DNA from: Callaeas wilsoni
Lineage: Eukaryota > Chordata > Aves > Passeriformes > Callaeidae
Direction of reading: 5' to 3'
Length of the DNA stretch: 64,000 nucleotides
NCBI GenBank assembly: GCA_013398955.1
Contig: VWPU01004883.1
Span: forward strand, 434,001-498,000
Of this stretch, positions 23,930 through 36,284 are shown piece after piece. Under the pieces are notes generated by a model. That model was not told the origin of the DNA. It was given only the letters and a program-made list of their open reading frames with translations, and made no database searches. Positions within the stretch are counted from its first letter, which is position 1; each line of letters opens with the position of its first letter. A program made the position numbers and the translations under genes.

Positions 23930-26900
23930 AACCTCCTGTGAATTGAACAGACTCACTTGACGATATGACAGTCCAGCAGGACAGATGCCAATGCTTGGTT
24001 TCTCCTTTTCGACTTGTTTTCTCTTTTCCTGCCTGCTTCAACCACTGAGTTTCCTGGGACAAATTTGCACATCTCTGCCTCAATTTTCCTCTATTTAAAA
24101 AGAGATTAATGTGATATGGAAGCGTTGGAGATTTCTTAAAGAAAGCCACCGCATGAGAGATTTTTCTATTTTAAATTGTGCAAAGTGCTAGCCAAATGCT
24201 AGTTCTTAAATACAGCTGGTGAATGTATAAGGAAAATTGATTTTTGCAGAAGACTACATCATTTAAGTGAAAAGTCAATAATCATCTTCCATACAAGCAT
24301 TTAAATATCTGAGCAAAAACACTCTAATACAGCTATCTTTTGGGTTCAGATTGTTCACTGGAAAGCAGGAAACACACAGTATTAGACTCAATACTATGTT
24401 GACAGAGAACACAAATGTCAGTTTGACCATCTTAGAGAAGACATTTTAAAAGATATGAAATTAAATGACTCAGGATTACTCATGATGAAATCTTACATTA
24501 AGCAGTGAAAACTCTTATTTCAGTAAACTTTTGGAATTGTTAACAATGGAAAGAAAATGCAGTTATAAAAAACCTGCCTCCCTTGATAAAGAAACACAGA
24601 GACAACAGGCTCCAAAGATGAACACTGTAACCCAAAAGCAGGACAGAATGCTAAAGAGTCTAACAGAAATCTCAAAACATAATCAAGGGAAAAGGCAAAA
24701 TCACAAATAAAAGTGGCCAAAGGAGACTTCCATGAAAGGGGCAGCAAGATAAAAGGGTTTGCCTTGCCTTATTACAAGGGAGTTTACATAAAGTACAAAA
24801 ATACGGAAATTTTTCAGAACAAATGCAAAATTATTTTAATAAGAAGATGTAGCTCAGTTTGGAAAAAGACCAAAACAAAAAAGCCCAACATTACAGTATC
24901 ACACCAATGGTCAAAGGGCTAATAACCATGTAATTTGTGGCAAAGGAATTAAATGTGACCAGGAGGCTCTACAGCCAGGCAGCCCTGATCAGGTGTTAGT
25001 TCACCTTCCCAGCAGAAAGTTGCATTTCAACAAAGCTGAAATTTCTCATGATATGAATTAGTTCTGGCAAAATCACATTTTAAAAGAATTAGGAACGTTT
25101 TGCTAAATCAAACATTTCATTTGCAAGACTTCAGGAGAATTTTTCATTTCTATTTTTATCACATAACAAAATCTTTAAACATACATATCTAAATGACATT
25201 AAAATTAACCTGAATTATATTTTAATAATAACTTAATATTCTCTTCAGAATGCAACCAAGTGTCAAAATCTTGTACTTTCCTGCAAAGTACAAATTTTTC
25301 TATTATCTCATTGCTAAATTTTCAGCCTTTCCAGCTATTTATTCCAGAATATGTACTGTAACATAATAAAAAGGCAGACTCTTGAAACCCTTAGGTATGT
25401 TGTTGTTATTCTAATGTGAAATAACAGGAAATCCATAAGCAAACATATCTGCAGCCCACAGCATCAGACCAAAATATGAGCATCAGGATTGCAAGTCTGC
25501 TAAACACCCTCGGAGTGCAGTGAACTGCATTCACGCAACTTTAGGTGAAGAAACAGGAATTTAAAAATACTTTTGGGTACAGGAACAGCACCTGACTTTG
25601 TAGAGTGGCCATTCTTTGTGAACCTTCCTCTTTTTCGCCTCACTTTGGTTTGTATTTAGAAATGCTATAAATATTGTCTGTTTAATCAAATGAAAAAAAA
25701 TATGTTTTGATAGATCATTCACTCATTTCTTCTCCCCAAAAGAAAGGCTGCCGATAAGACTGTCTGTTTTCACTGCATCTGTTCACTTGGCAGGAAAAAA
25801 TAATTTCAATGGAAACGTTGCAAAAACCTACCCTTTCTACCCAGATGCTCTATTTCCATATTTCTGATGCCATCCTGCCTGCAACCACTTCTTTAGATTT
25901 ACATGAATTAACTAGTGTAGGACAGATACCAGACTACAAAGTATTCACAAAGTAACGATGGCTTTTGATGATGACTTTGGAAGTTCAATGGAAAAGCTGT
26001 AATCTCTTGTCCATGTACAAAAATAAACATTATGGGATGGGTTTAATACACCTAAAAGTTTCATCCCATACGGCGCTTTTACATAAGTTTCAGAATGAAA
26101 CTGCAATGTAGAACAAAGCACACAGGTTCCAACTAGGCAGCATTTGTAATGAACTTCTTCCTTCATCACTTCCACTCATTCTTTGGGTTACTTCTGCAGA
26201 TGTCCAAGATTTCTTTGGCACTCCAAAAAAAAGTGCAACCGTACCTATACAGGCCTTTTTTAATAATAAAACTTACCGAGTCAAAAATCAACCTCACAAC
26301 TCTTTTTAGAGAAAACTAATATTAAGCTTCAAGTTAAAGTACTAACCAGAAAAACAACAGATATTTGGGAGGTAAATTAGGAATAATTTGTATCTAATCC
26401 AAACTGGAGACTCTTTTGACTTCTTTAGGTCTTTCTACGACCAAGCTAAAGGAATCAACCAACGAGAAAAATCTGCAGTTTAAGGCCTGTTCTGGCTCAC
26501 CAGAGGTAAATATACTGATAAAAGTTTGTACAAGGCATACAGCATGGGGAAATTAACCCTTTTGATCTCAGCAAATTGGCAAAAGATGTAACAAAATGCA
26601 ATTTTCCACAATTATGAGCCCTCTATTTTCTCCCAAAGCACAGCCTAAAGATTACACAAAGTACTTGGGATTTGTAAGATAATAATGATTATATGGTGCA
26701 GCCAGGGAGTAGGATTTTACCTATTATTATCAAGCTTAAAAGAGAGGTTCTAACTCTGCAGAAGTTTGATGGTAAATTCGTAGTCTTCTCGAGCATAGTG
26801 GCGAGCAAACAAAAAAATTTTGTCACTGTTTCCAGCCTGTTTCACAGCATCAGGTTCTAACTGCTGTCAAGACTTTTACAGACATCAAGGAACAGATAGT

Positions 26901-29590
26901 AAAAGACAAAAAAAATCAGAAAAACAATGAAAATTAACTATAGTGAGAGGGTCCTTTTTGCCAATACCCCTTATCATGCAGTTGTGCACTAACAGTCATA
27001 TTGTACTAAACCATGTGACGAGGAGAATTCTGCAGTCATTAGACAAAAATTATTGGTAAAATCCTTGCAAGGTCTGAATTAAAACATAAGCTATCAAGAT
27101 AAAAGCAATTGCTTTCCAAATGGCCAGGCAAAAACGGATTGATAGAACATGATCAAGTAGCTCTTGCATGTAATTTGATGGCAAGTTTGTATAAAACTTA
27201 ATATAGCCTCTATTGTGCCTCTTCCAGATTACGGTCTTGATGTAACTGGCTTGTGAGTAGTGCTGGAGAAACTGCAGTGGGGAAAGGCAATTCCAACATG
27301 TAATTTGGTTTTGTCCCAAAATACAGACATATTGTCAGGAAATAGTAACTGTTACCAAAAATACTGCTGGAATGAAAAATACTGTGCTTTTTCCAGTGGA
27401 AATAATCTTAGGAGAAGAAAATACCAGAATAGCCCACGCTAAAACGCAAAGTCCCTGCAAGAAGAACGTGCCCTGAGCCAACAAAACAGGTAAGAATGTG
27501 TTCACGTCAAGGGAGTTCTGCCCAGTGGAAATCACTCGTATACGACAATTTTAAGTTTGTTTATGTCCCCTTGAAGTCAGCTGGATACATAATGCTCCAC
27601 TAAATTGGATGGTAGTAGGGAACCTTCCCCTTCCCATGGCAGTTTGGGAGCTATGGCACCAAGTGTTGGGTAAACAAAGACCTGAGAAGACAGTTCATCT
27701 GAAAAAAAACCAAACTGAAGAGTTGTAAAGTTCTGCAACACCTTTTCCCTGCATAATTCACAGCAAGAGAGGAGCAGAGGAATGGATGATTTAAGATGGA
27801 TCTGCTCACTTGCAGATGTTGATAACCCACGGGAGGTTTTGGGTTTTTGCCTTGTCCTGGTGCCAGCAGAGGCGACCAGAACCTCTTTGGACCCTCCTAG
27901 AAGTGGAAAACTGAAGTGTAAGGACAGAATTTAAGGAATCAATTCTACTCCAACTCACGATCATGTGTAGCCCCGACAGAGTTTGGAGGTCCCTTTATGT
28001 CACTCAGATCTGAACTTCCACCGATGGCCTCAGTGTGTGAAGCGACTCTCCTGCCTCAAGGCTGCAGTTTTGACCCTTCCTCAAACAAAAGCAGAACTGC
28101 TGTCACTTCGAGTCTTTAAAGACAGGTCCTTAAATATTTACCTCAGAATCCAGATTTTCATTTTTGGCTCTTTGATGTTTTTTTTCTTTTTTTCCCCCTC
28201 TTTACTCATTCTGGAGTTTTTAGTCTCATCCCACGACTCCTGAGTGGATGTGTTAAGAATAAAATAACAACAAGGGGTGGGATTTTCCAAAGCACTCAGC
28301 ATCGGCCTGACTCTATTCTCTTTGAAGTCAGCAGGAGTTTTATTACCAACTTCAATGGGAGCAGTTAAGCCAACGCTACACATTGTGAAGGTGCATATTC
28401 ATGAAGCAAGTAGGATTTGCTAATGGGACATGGATTCAAACGGCTGATAAGATTTTAGTGAAAAAGCTACTTGAAAAAAGAAAAACAAGTAGTTCCATGA
28501 GCAGCAGAACTATGAAATCCTGCTTTCCTTGAGCTTGATTGACTTGGGCACCGAGAAGGGGCATGTGCTGATTGAAGTCCTTCCTGTGGGTGGGGTGCTG
28601 AGATTTCTGCTCTCTCCCAAATGGATTCACGGGCATCAAATAAAGGCTCAGCACAACATGGCAGCTTTTTCCTCAGTAGAAGTAGGGCATCTCTCTTCTA
28701 CCTCTGCCTGTCTGCTCAAATCTTGAGGGAACTCGCTATTTTTGAGACTGCTACCCTCTATCAAATTCGGCTGGAGTTGGATAATGCACTTAAAAGTTGT
28801 GAGGCATATACACACAGGTATAAACACACTCCATGTGAGCATGAAATCCACGTTTTTGCAGCATCTGCAGGAAGGCATGTTAAGACTGCTCAGAATCAAG
28901 TTTTGAGGGAATGAAAAAGATGAGTTCAGAGCAGTTGATCAGCAAACAGCCTCAGATGGATGAACCACAACCCTCTGAGAATCTCAGCAATGGAGAAGGT
29001 GTAAGAAAAGGGCAATCCTTGAGGAACAAAGAACAATATTGTTCTTCAGAGGAATTAGAAAAATGGGTGCTGAGATATAAGTACGTTCCAAATAAGAAAC
29101 TGACATACATAAATGTGACAAATCTGCTCAAAGTACTCAAAATGTCTAAAAAAATACAGGAATTGAAAGGGTGCAGGATTTTTGAGCAACAGAGGCACTC
29201 CACTTCTGGAAAGCCAGGGCATTTCCATTCTGGAAAGCCAAAGCATCTTTGGCTGCACAAAGAAAATGAAAAGAAGCGGCAACACTGACTGGTCCCTTTG
29301 GCATCTGGGCCAAAAGCAACCCAGGAGGAAGACAGAGAGAGTTGGATACAGTCCCCAAACTCCTTTCATATGGGAATCCAGACTCCCAGGAACAAAGCCT
29401 GGCAACGGACCTTCCCTGCCAAGAGCAGCCCGTTGCCAGCCCAGGTGCTCACATGCACTGTCACTGCCTTTGGCACCAGGGGTGTCCAAAGAAGAGGATC
29501 AATTCTCTCTCCACCCCACAATTTCCACACCGCTGACAACTCAGAAAACAATTCAAGAGGGAATTCAAAGGATCTGTTGAAATTTCAACG
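23930..29590. other. A+T-rich, repeat-poor block
   Basis: For over 5 kb the sequence is visibly richer in A and T than either flank, with many A and T runs. It has no CR1, LTR or tandem array and no coding frame with family resemblance. Such blocks in bird genomes are often gene-desert or intronic sequence holding conserved noncoding elements, or simply an AT-rich isochore segment. A hydrophobic minus-strand frame at 27550-27050 has an in-frame stop and is explained by T-rich composition. Confidence 0.6.
29204..29246 (+). repeat. 24-bp direct duplication, two copies
   Basis: A 19-base word beginning TTCTGGAAAGCCA occurs at 29204-29222 and again at 29228-29246 with two mismatches, a period of 24. 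It is a local duplication within an otherwise unremarkable stretch. Confidence 0.8.
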
Positions 29591-29594
29591 AGGA

Positions 29595-29830
29595 AATCTG
29601 AGTGAGTGAGCATATGTAAATAGAAAGAATGAGTAGCACATAATTACATCAAATTGTTACTTAGCAAGGGAAGTAAATAACCCAAAATATGCAGAGCAAA
29701 AAATGGCAATGAATTAGAACTAATTACTTAAGGCTAATTAAAATAAGAATGGCTTGAATTGAAATATGTTAATAGCATTGAACCTGCCTTCCACCGGGGA
29801 ATTTCAATAAAAGTGATAACGTCACTTCAA
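29595..29830. promoter_or_regulatory. TAAT-rich candidate regulatory element
   Basis: Contains three closely spaced homeodomain-type cores at about 29711-29742 (GAATTAG, CTAATTAC, CTAATTAA) and an ACATAATTACATC upstream near 29638. It sits at the edge of the AT-rich block, just before a return to GC-richer DNA. No coding frame or repeat signature. It is one of the best homeodomain clusters in the window. Confidence 0.38.
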
Positions 29831-31800
29831 CCTTCACCTGACAGGGGGTGGAAAGTTGGGATTTGGAGCTCATGGCTGCTTGGGGGTCCTGACCAAAGCA
29901 ATGCATTATTAAAGATGGAATGGGCTGGATTTTTCTGGCAGGTGCAGGTCTCCTGGTCATGGGTAGAAAGAGGTTTTCTTGGATAATGGATGTGAAGTGG
30001 AGAAAATACTGTGACAGGCAAAAGCTAAATCCCTCGAAGACGAATAGATCCTGAGGTACCTCTCCATGCTGGGAAATGCTACGGTTGAAGAGAGTAAAAG
30101 AGAAAGGCATGGAGATAATGAGATCACAAAGAAGGAAAGAGAAAGAGGGAACAAGAGAGACTGAGGGAACGAGGAATGAAACAGATAAGGAAAGCTTAGA
30201 GGCATGACAAATCATCACCAGCTTCAATTACACGAGCCTGCTGGGCTATGAAATCTGCCAAAGGTCACTGGATTCCTGTCTTTGCAACTGAAAACCAAGT
30301 GGCTTTGCTGGTTCCACCCCACGGCCCAACTGTCTGGTGGGAGTGTCAGGGGAGCAGCAGCCTTGCTGATGGCTGAAGGTACCTGCACAGGCTGCAGAGC
30401 ACTAACAAGCTGGTCCAGAGAGCACAGAGAGTCCCAGTTAGGAGATGAATGTGTCAGAGCCGTGCACCAGCTCCCAGCACTTTGCCAGCACGCCAAAGTG
30501 CTCCTGTGCCAGCACCTCAAGCCCTGCCAGAGAGCAGGGGGAAACCTCGAGCAGCAGCAAAGCCTGGTTCAGCTCCTTCCTGACATGCCACAGCCATGCC
30601 ACAGAGCCCAGCCTGTGTTCCACCACCACCCCGTGCAGGCTTATGCCCCAACACACCCTCAGCCACAGCCACTGACCCCAGCAGGCTTGGATCCCTGCTG
30701 GGCACGGACACAGCTGCTTCAGTGGCAGCATCTACATGTGGAGAAATCCTGATCTTCTGCCACAAGCAGAGAGTGCACCACGCTCTGGGGCTCACCCCTT
30801 GGCGCTGAGCTGGGCACAAAGCTCTCCCTGCTTCTCCAGGAGCCGAGCTGTTAGTTGTGCTTACTGCTTCATTCTTTCCAGTTCCTGTGGTTCATACTGG
30901 AGGTGAAAACCTCTTAACCCTCTCACAGCCCTGGGATTCCCATAAAATCCACAAGCTCCTCATCCCAGCACTCTGCATGAACAGGGGTCACAGAGGGGAT
31001 GGAGGGTGGGATATGGCAGCAATGCAGCTTTTCCACTTTCACTCCATCTCCTGGGCTGGCTTTTGAGCCAACTAAAGGAAAAGCTGGTGCCAGGCGTGCT
31101 GCCAGCTGATGAATCCAACTGGATTCATCTTGGAGCTGTGCATCTGAGAAAGCTCTAAAGCCAAAGCACGACTGGGCTCTGCCCAGCAGGTATGGGATGC
31201 TGTGAAATACCAGAGAGGTGCTGCAGTTCCAGAGGTGCTGCTCTGTCCGTGACAGCCTTCCCAGCATGGACCAGCTGCTGGGACTGGACTGCAAAGCCAG
31301 TCAGGAGCAAGAGTACAGACTGACTCCGAGGCAATGGCAACAAGCCTTGGATTGATTGCCTGAACTACAGGCTGTGACCTACTGATGACCAGCTCCTCAG
31401 AGCTGCATTGTACCGAATGCCAGCCGGCATGGGTGATGGTGGGACACACCCTTGGAAAATGTCACTGTACTGAGAACCAGGGCTCCACTTTGAGCGTGCT
31501 GGTGCTGTAATGTTATTTCCATTTCTCTGGTCTCCTTCAGAAGGAAAAACATCCCTTAGAAAACCAGAGTTCGGACTTGCTGCTCCTCCTGTGCACGGAG
31601 GAGCTGTGGCAGGCCAGGAACAGGTTCCCGTGAGCCTGCTGCCAAAATCCTGACATCGCTGTCACTGCCCTGCCTGACCCTCTGCCTTCCAGGGAGGGAA
31701 GCCCTGGCACTGGTGAGGATGCTGCCTCGGCAGACACAAGCAGTCGGCTGAAAGACATTTCCTCTTTGTTTCTCTGCTCGGTGTAATGAATCCTGCCTCC
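29830..31800. other. Unique spacer, nothing recognised apart from a purine tract
   Basis: GC-richer from about 30240. The frames at 30282-30752 and opposite are chance-like and overlap on both strands. No repeats were recognised except the purine tract at 30085-30200. Confidence 0.5.
30085..30200 (+). repeat. Purine-rich (GAAA/GGAA) tract
   Basis: About 115 bases of almost pure A/G wording (gaaggaaagagaaagaggga type). The serine/phenylalanine-rich minus-strand frame here (29957-30205) is a by-product. Confidence 0.75.
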
Positions 31801-31814
31801 CACTCAGATTTGCT

Positions 31815-31935
31815 AAGTAAGAGGAGTTACTGTGAGTAATCCCCACTTCGGCGTCTTCGGCTGTAATCGCAGAGAAATCACATTAGCTTTTTATTCTAGG
31901 ACAAGGAGAAATTCATCAAATTGCAATCCAGGGAG
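31815..31935. promoter_or_regulatory. Candidate element with OTX/PITX-type site
   Basis: Contains TAATCC at 31838-31843, the K50 (OTX/PITX-class) homeodomain core, next to a CpG-containing CTTCGGCGTCTTCGGC segment and CACATTAGC. Short candidate without independent support. Confidence 0.25.
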
Positions 31936-32093
31936 AGCACACACAAGAGAGAGAGAAAGCCAACAACACACACATACCCTGCAAAAATATCCCAAAGTTG
32001 ACATTTACATTTCAAACACTTATAACAGCTAAACAAATAACAGTAATTATACAATTTGCATACTTTGTTAAATAATTGTTTGTTAGGTGAAGG

Positions 32094-32097
<4 letters not shown>

Positions 32098-32124
<27 letters not shown>
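32098..32124 (+). repeat. (GT)n microsatellite, about 13 units
   Basis: An uninterrupted GT dinucleotide run of 27 bases, likely polymorphic. Shorter GA and CA patches lie just upstream at about 31948-31976. Confidence 0.97.
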
Positions 32125-32129
32125 CACAA

Positions 32130-33500
32130 GGAGCAGATGCCTGAAACCCCCAGGAAGCAGAACAGCTGCTGCTTCCCTTCCCAGGTGACCTGTTTGCTTT
32201 ACAAAATGGTGACAAGTGACCCAAAGCACTGGCCAGAGGTGGGGGGGGTTGGATGTGCTGATATATGGGGCACAGAGGCATGGGGCAGGAGGCCCTTGGC
32301 TGAGGAGGATGAGGACCACAAGCTGGAATCCTGCTGTCAGCACCCACATCACCCTCCTGGGCACACGGACAAGCTGAGTGCTCCGGACAGGAGCAGCAGC
32401 ACATGACCAGGTGAAGCTCCCATGCTCCGAGCATGAATTCAGGATTGCAGAAACACTGCTGTGAAGGAGAGCTGTGGAAGAAAGCAGGGGAAGGCACAAA
32501 AGCTGGACAGAGGGAGGCTCCCCACTTTGCAACACCACACACTGAACACCCCTCTGACGATGACGCCTGACTCAGAGCCCACAAACCGTCTCCTGGCTGG
32601 CAATCTCCCTTTGCTCCTGCAAAAGCGTCTCAGCTTTCATCCCTTTCTGCTCAGCTCCTCGGGCAGACAGCTAATTGAAGGGTTTTTCTTTCATTTCTAG
32701 TACAGAAAACCCAGTAAATGCCTTTTAATCTGCCCAGCTTTCCCCATGATTGGCTCTGTCTATCCGCTCACCACTCCTATCCTGTTTTTTTTTATTATTT
32801 TAATAGACTTGAATGATGCAAACTGGTGGAGAGAGGAGAAGCCTTCTGCCTCTCCTCACATGGTCAGAAAAGGTGGAGCAGAGCCAGAGCCACTGCATCT
32901 TTTCACACCTGGCTGGAACCAGGTCAGGCAGCTAATGCATTTCTCAGGCTCAGTGGCTACTTGTTGGAGACACACAAACGCTGCTCGGCTGCTTGAGTGC
33001 TGGAGGCTGGGAGAAAAAATTCCAGCAGGAGACATATGTGTCAGAAGGCTGAGAGGAGTGTGATGCCAGGAAAGAGAAAAGTGATGCACACACGGAGAGC
33101 TCGGCTCTGTGCAACAGGAAGAGATGCAGAGCGAATAAAAGGCTCCATGGCTTTGAAACTGCCCCTCACAGCATCGGTTAAGAGTGAAGGGGTCATTAAC
33201 CATTACAGCGAGTGCTCGTGCCCTGGCTGTGGGTGAAATCCCAGCTCCAGAGGTTAAAATTGTCTGTGTGGGTCTCTTAGACTGGGAGCAAACCTGTGCT
33301 CACTCTGAGCCCCTCATCCAGCTTGTCCCCCCCAAGCAACAGCAGGAAAGTCACAGTCCCAAGGAGGAACCCAGGCGTTCACTGGCTCTGATCTGTGCAG
33401 CTCAGATTTTTAAGTGTACAACTAAGGGCATCTCATGGGGCTGGGGAAGAAAAAATGCTCCAAAATAACCATTCTCCCCTCAGAACATTTTCACTGGAAG
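32130..33500. other. Unique spacer, nothing recognised
   Basis: The 190-codon minus-strand frame at 32012-32584 runs through the GT microsatellite (read as His-Thr) and is judged spurious. No other feature was recognised. Confidence 0.5.
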
Positions 33501-33923
33501 CGTTTATATTTACCCTTCAGAAAAAACTTTTTCCTGATTTTTTTCTTTAAGTTGAAAGAACATTTTCCAGTTCAACTCATGTTCTTTCAAGTAGAAATGT
33601 TCAGTTTTCTTTAATGACTCCTTTCTCCCCCACTACTCTGCTTTTTACTTAGAGTTTTAAAAAAAAGGAGATGAGGAAAGGAAAACTAACAAAACTAGAG
33701 TGAAATTTTTTACATGAGTTTCAAATAACTTGAAAAAATTATATATTTTTTAAGCTTTATGAGTGATTTTGAAGGATGCAAGAGCTTAAAGCAATCTTTT
33801 TTATGTAGGTCAAAAAACTTTTCCCAGGATTAAAAAAAGCCTAAACAAAAACCCTTAATGTGGGTGAAACAATGTGGACCAGCTCTATATAAAAGCTTTG
33901 TCTCAACTGCCTGTGCAAAAAAA
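33500..33923. other. AT-rich low-complexity spacer
   Basis: A- and T-run-rich sequence leading into the CR1 tail. A TATATAAAAG word at 33887-33896 has no other promoter features around it. Confidence 0.55.
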
Positions 33924-34243
33924 ATCATAGAATTATAAAATCATAGAAGAGTTTGGGTTGGAAGAGACCCTTAAAGTTCGCCTAGTCCAAACCCCCTGCC
34001 ATGGGCAGGGACACCTTCCACTACCCCAGGTTGCTCAAAGCCCCATCCAACCTGGCTCTGAAAACTTCCAACAACGGGGCAGCCACAGCTTCTCCAGGCA
34101 ACCTGTGCCAGTGTTTCACCACCCTCATTCTAAAAAACTTCCTTTTATCGAATCCAAATTGACCCTCTTTTAGTTTAAAATCATCACCCCTCATCCTATC
34201 GCAACACACCCTGCTAAAACGTTTGTCCCCATCTTTCCCATGA
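33924..34243 (-). mobile_element. CR1 LINE, 3' end fragment, minus strand
   Basis: Read on the minus strand, this is the ORF2 C-terminus and 3' end of a CR1 element. The frame carries FKLKEGQFGFDKRKFF, then RVVKHWHRLPGEAVAAP and LEVFRARLDGALSNL, ending at a stop at 34021-34023. The remaining 3' end includes the CCATGGCAGGGGGTTTGGAC segment and a tail of ATTATAATTCTATGATT type at 33924-33945. About 320 bases are kept. The ORF2 end is still open, suggesting a fairly young or well-preserved copy. The 5' end is truncated. Confidence 0.95.
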
Positions 34244-34404
34244 AAAATAATAATGAGCAACTAAGGTAATTCTTTTAAAGCTTTTTGACTTGATGGACTT
34301 GCTGGGCAATGCTGCATTCAGCAGGAGACAAGGTCCCCGTGAAGGCAGCAGCAGGTGGAGAGGATTTGGGCTGCCAGGGACAGGAGTCAGAGCTCAGAGC
34401 TGCT

Positions 34405-34470
34405 CGGGGCGGCAGCGCGGCGCTGACCGGGGTGCGCCACGGCTCGATGGCAGACCCTGCGCGTGCCCGC
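34405..34470. other. CpG-dense patch next to CR1
   Basis: Hand count finds about 12 CpG dinucleotides in 66 bases (GGGCGGCAGCGCGGCGCTGA and following). This is far denser than the surroundings but too short to be a classical CpG island. It includes a GGGCGG (SP1-type) word. Confidence 0.6.
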
Positions 34471-34474
34471 TGCT

Positions 34475-35965
34475 CTGGGATGCCACCACCCCAATTCGGT
34501 GAAGCAAGGGAGCCCAAGCTGACGAAAACACAAGGAGCAGTGTTGGGAGCCGAGTGGGGACACGGCTGCAGGTCACTGATGCTGCGGAGAGCAGGGCTGA
34601 AAGGGTTGACCCCGAGGCTCGGCCCCAACACCATCACCTCGAGGGAGATTTGGCAATGTGAGCTGGGTGAAGGCAAGAGTCAGAACCATTCCCACAGCGC
34701 ACAGCACAGGGGGCACGTGTCAGCCAGGGTAGAGCAGGGAGCCTTGGGAAGAACGCTTGGCTTAGGACAAAAAGGCAAAAAATCAGAGAGAAAAGAAGCG
34801 CGATTCCTGCCTCCCTTCAAATAATAATTACAAAAAGGGCTCATGGAAACGGACACATTTTCCTTCAAAAGATATTTAACACTTCATTTTGCTTCTTCCT
34901 TTTTTGAATACTTCTTAGAAAACACAAAAGCTTTAAACAAAAGGTCATTAAGAGATAAAGAATTGAAGCTCTTCTTGCAAGAATGAAAGCAGAAGGCATC
35001 TTGACATTTTTAACGGTTTTTTTCCCCCCCTCTTTTCCAAACTGAAAATTAATCAACATTGATTTGATTTCACAGACATAAGCCTGTTTCGTGGAAGTGG
35101 CATTTGCTGACAGAGAGCTGTTTCGACAAGAAAATTCCAGCCATAGGAGCACACAATATGCTGCACACCATTAGGGCACACAAGCTGCAAGGACACTGGT
35201 CTCCCAGGGTTCATAATAAATCCTATCCTTTTTCTGGGTCAAGAAACTCGTAGCTGTCTGGAGGTTATGCTAACACGCCGGGGTTTGGGGACTGATGTTG
35301 AGATCTGAGGAATTCCTGTTGCCTGGAATAGAAACAATGAAATTGTTCCAAGGCACCATTTATTCCCAGGTGCTTGCAAGCTGTCATTTCTGGGGAAGAT
35401 GAACAATTTGAGAAGATCTAATGTCTTCAGAAATAATTCAGGAAGACAGAATTCATTCAGGTCCCCAGGTCAATAATGAATGGGACTCGTGTGAGTCAGA
35501 AGAGGACAGAGGGGACCTGACCAGCAGCTCTCCAAAAGCAGGTGAGCTTGTGCAGCCACGCAAGGGGAACTGACAAAGGCTCTGAGCAGCTGGGACTGGA
35601 GGCCACACGTGCTTCAGAGGGGCTGGGTGGGAGCAGTGAGGACCCTGGGGCTGGCAGGTACAGGCCAACAGCGGGATGCTGCTCTGCCAGCATGTCAAAG
35701 ACCAACATAGTCTTGAGCCTTGCGCTACTCCAGCATCCCAGTTCCCCCCAGTAAATGCCTGCTTTATCTTGCCTCCTTTCACCTGTCAGTCAGTTCTAGT
35801 CTAAGGACTAGATAGGAATTCTCTAACTGGGAACAAACAAGCACTGCTCTGAACAGTGGGGTATTGCCCCTTAGGTATTTGACAAAGAGCTGTGAGACAC
35901 CCTGAACATGCCACAGCCTCCACCTGCAATGAAGGGTCAGAAGTGGGATGAGAAAGGAACAGCCT
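34475..35965. other. Unique spacer; AT-richer at 34840-35120
   Basis: The plus-strand frame 34309-34824 has no family resemblance. AT-rich unique sequence at 34840-35120 could be another noncoding element. No repeats were recognised. Confidence 0.45.
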
Positions 35966-35969
35966 GGAA

Positions 35970-36030
35970 AGAATCACAGGATCATTAAGGTTGGAAAAGA
36001 CCACCGTGACCGCTAGACCCTATCACGAAG
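35970..36030 (-). mobile_element. CR1 3'-end relic, minus strand
   Basis: The plus strand reads AGAATCACAGGATCATTAAG then GTTGGAAAAGACCACCGTGACC, the reverse complement of a CR1-type 3' terminus. About 60 bases remain; the inner boundary is uncertain. Confidence 0.75.
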
Positions 36031-36284
36031 GGGCTACCCACTTCCCCATAGGACACATTAGGGCTGGGTACCAGAACCGGTCCTGCTTCCCTGCAGCACT
36101 GCCCTGCATCCTGTCCTGGCTGCCATTCACTTTCCTGCTGGCATTCCACCACTCTGGAATGCTGTGGGTCCCTGTATCTATGTCAGGGAGCAGAGAAAAT
36201 GGCAAAGGAAAAGCAAACAAAATGAATGAGAAAACCATAACAAACCCAGCAGAAAAGTCTTCCCACGCCACTCTGTGCTTTCAA

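Noticed and set aside
24849..24905. TGTAGCTCAGTTTGG resembles a tRNA A box
   Set aside because: No B box (GGTTCGANTCC-type) or cloverleaf follows at the right distance.
27050..27550. Hydrophobic, membrane-like minus-strand frame
   Set aside because: It has an in-frame TGA at 27335-27337. The T-rich strand naturally gives Phe/Leu/Ile/Val and few stops. No family resemblance.
28911..29288. 125-codon Lys/Glu-rich plus-strand frame containing a 24-bp duplication
   Set aside because: It looks protein-like in composition but has an equally long antisense frame and no recognisable domain; length is within chance.
32012..32584. 190-codon minus-strand frame
   Set aside because: It runs through the GT microsatellite (His-Thr repeat) and resembles no protein family.
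34309..34824. 171-codon plus-strand frame over the CpG-dense patch
   Set aside because: GC-rich composition lowers stop frequency, and overlapping frames exist on both strands with no domain.
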